In this document: piece after piece, positions 4,886 through 5,772 of the stretch | How the letters are laid out: every line of letters starts with the position of its first letter | Numbering within the stretch: position 1 is the stretch's first letter | NCBI GenBank assembly: GCA_050180745.1 | Contig: JBFXDW010000113.1 | Coordinates: 1-5,772 of the forward strand | From: JBFXDW01 sp050180745 | GTDB taxonomy: Bacteria; Pseudomonadota; Alphaproteobacteria; UBA9219 | Reading direction: 5' to 3' | DNA length: 5,772 bases | Position numbers and translations under genes: made by a program | The notes under the pieces: model-generated | Seen by the model: the letters and a program-made list of their open reading frames with translations, nothing else | Databases searched by the model: none | Told to the model about the DNA's origin: nothing

Positions 4886-5048
4886 TAAGTTTGTCGAAAC
4901 AAAAAGGTAGGAGAGTATCTTAATCGGAAGTCGTCATATAGCAGAATTTGCGAAGCAATGTTGATGAGAGTTCTCAGCAACAACTTGCAAAACTTCTTCC
5001 GAACTTAGATTCAATCCCTCTTTTACCTCCTTCTTTTGACTCACAAAT

Positions 5049-5089
5049 TTCCATATGCGATAGCCCTGCCCGCAAGGGGAGGGTGGTTT
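5049..5089 (-). repeat. 41-bp inverted repeat, right arm
   Basis: Exact reverse complement of 4845-4885; the two arms are 163 bp apart. Similarity continues imperfectly beyond the inner edge, where GACAAACTTATTCC of the left unit on the minus strand compares with TCACAAATTTCC here. Confidence 0.95.
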
Positions 5090-5172
5090 AAACATTTTTT
5101 TAACACGAGTTCGAAGCCCTGGGGATATTGGGAGGTTCCTTTGCATTTTATCTGACATAGGCTATAGGTCTT

Positions 5173-5191
5173 CGATAGACTCTTTCTATCG
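5173..5191. other. Perfect hairpin spanning the xerC stop codon
   Basis: CGATAGA (5173-5179) and TCTATCG (5185-5191) form a 7-bp perfect stem with loop CTCTT. It includes the xerC stop at 5186-5188. No T-tract follows on the minus strand, so it is a poor intrinsic terminator. It may instead stabilise the transcript end. Confidence 0.45.
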
Positions 5192-5772
5192 TCGTTTCGC
5201 TCGAGGGTGGGCGGCGCGATAAGTCTCTTGCAGCTGGGATTGCTCGATCTGCGTGTAAAGCTGCGTGGTTGATAGCGAGGCATGTCCTAAAATCTCTTGT
5301 AATGTTCTTAAGTCCGCGCCGCTGGCTAAAAGATGTGTCGCGAAACTGTGACGTAAAGCATGGGGAGTTACATTATCTGGTAGTCCCAAAAGAGTTCGTA
5401 TGCGCCGGAGTTGCCTTTGGGCGACACCAGCGTTAAGCCGTTTGCCTCGCTTGCCAAGAAACAAGGGGGCATCGCTGTCGCCTTTGAACGGGCAGGCTTC
5501 GCGGTAGGCTTCAAGGGCATCTCCTATAATTGGAATCAGAGGTACGACACGCTGTTTGTTGCCTTTCCCTGTGACGGTGATGCGTTCTTGTGAGAGAATA
5601 TCTTTGTTTTTAAGGGATAGTGCCTCGTTAATCCGTAGGCCTGCACCATAAAGCAATGTGAAAAGCGCTTTATCACGCAGCGCAATCCAGTTTTCTTCCT
5701 CTGCTTCAAATGCTGTTTCCAGAATCTCATCAGCATCGTTTTCCGAGACAGGCCTTGGTAAACGGCGTCCTG
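5186..5772 (-). CDS. xerC: Tyrosine recombinase XerC, N-terminus cut by window edge
   Basis: XerC acts with XerD at dif to resolve chromosome dimers before cell division. The visible 194 codons hold the end of the linker (GRRLPRPVSENDADEIL) and the entire catalytic domain. All tyrosine-recombinase residues are present, in fragment numbering from base 5770: R46 in LLYGAGLRINEALSL, K69 in VTGKGNKQR, H137 and R140 in PHALRHSFATHLL, H163 in LGHASLSTTQLYT, and the nucleophile Y172 (codon 5255-5257). The ending TYRAAHPRAKRR matches the XerC type (AAHPRAKR), not XerD. The N-terminal SAM-like DNA-binding domain lies beyond the window. The frame is open through the right edge, so the start is not here and the gene appears intact. 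This is probably the housekeeping recombinase, not the integrase of a nearby element. Confidence 0.93.
   Translation of the reverse strand, partial: GRRLPRPVSENDADEILETAFEAEEENWIALRDKALFTLLYGAGLRINEALSLKNKDILSQERITVTGKGNKQRVVPLIPIIGDALEAYREACPFKGDSDAPLFLGKRGKRLNAGVAQRQLRRIRTLLGLPDNVTPHALRHSFATHLLASGADLRTLQEILGHASLSTTQLYTQIEQSQLQETYRAAHPRAKRR

Larger units (their letters stand above)
4845..5089. repeat. 245-bp imperfect palindromic element, MITE-like
   Basis: The ends are two 41-bp arms, perfectly inverted. The interior remains partly self-complementary. ATCTTAATCGGAAG (4917-4930) faces CTTCCGAACTTAGAT. GTTGATGAGA (4960-4969) faces TCTCAGCAAC (4972-4981), with one mismatched pair of dinucleotides. 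The entire segment could fold into one long hairpin. It lies in a gene-free stretch, has no transposase and has no clear target-site duplication: only AA is shared on both sides. It fits a non-autonomous mobile element or a dispersed intergenic repeat. Confidence 0.7.

Noticed and set aside
4627..4983. Minus-strand open frame of 118 codons upstream of the secreted-protein gene
   Set aside because: Composition is atypical (many Ser, Leu, Phe, Tyr), it starts inside the palindromic element, and it has no recognisable domain or ribosome binding site.
5105..5125. Possible tRNA T-arm (CGAGTTCGAAGCCC)
   Set aside because: No matching acceptor, anticodon or D arm can be drawn around it.
4934..5158. 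Minus-strand open frame of 74 codons just downstream of xerC
   Set aside because: No Shine-Dalgarno, and it runs through the right arm and interior of the inverted-repeat element, whose self-complementarity explains the sequence. Not supported as a gene, although the frame is open.

Overview
The window looks like part of an alphaproteobacterial genome of moderate GC content. The evidence is the character of the encoded proteins: a short-form GST with the LHHYPLDP...EKPW pattern, a GSI-type glutamine synthetase, XerC ending in AAHPRAKRR, and a tRNA-His with an encoded G-1 and CCA. No marker fixes the genus. Positions 3-23 match the 3' end of the Illumina TruSeq adapter, so the left edge is an assembly end carrying sequencing-adapter sequence and not a biological boundary.

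Layout. From the left there is a minus-strand fragment of a glutathione S-transferase-like gene (start at 269). Next is a plus-strand RelE/HigB-type toxin and XRE antitoxin pair (about 448-1097), with an extended -10 promoter and a palindromic operator candidate directly before the toxin start. A GT4 glycosyltransferase follows 15 bp later (1113-2312). Its last 71 bp overlap, tail to tail, the end of a minus-strand glutamine synthetase homologue (3606-2242). A 156-bp divergent control region leads to tRNA-His(GTG) (3763-3839). The last 25 bp of the tRNA block are repeated 98 bp further on, before a strong bidirectional terminator (3975-4014). A minus-strand gene for a small exported protein of unknown function (4602-4039) shares that terminator. 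A gene-poor stretch of 583 bp (4603-5185) contains two perfect 41-bp inverted repeats inside a 245-bp imperfect palindrome. The right edge is a minus-strand xerC, cut at its N-terminus by the window end.

How the parts relate. The toxin-antitoxin pair is a translationally coupled two-gene unit. The other genes are mostly single-gene units facing different ways, with no shared pathway. The most unusual gene is the glutamine synthetase homologue. Its fold and glutamate-binding motifs are kept. However, two of the three n1 metal-ligand glutamates are replaced (E131 to K, E220 to L), the loop carrying Tyr179 is deleted, and the adenylylation tyrosine (Tyr397) is Asn. It is therefore probably a catalytically altered or inactive paralogue, which is an inference from sequence only. 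The two other notable structures are non-coding: the att-like tRNA 3'-end duplication and the long palindromic element.
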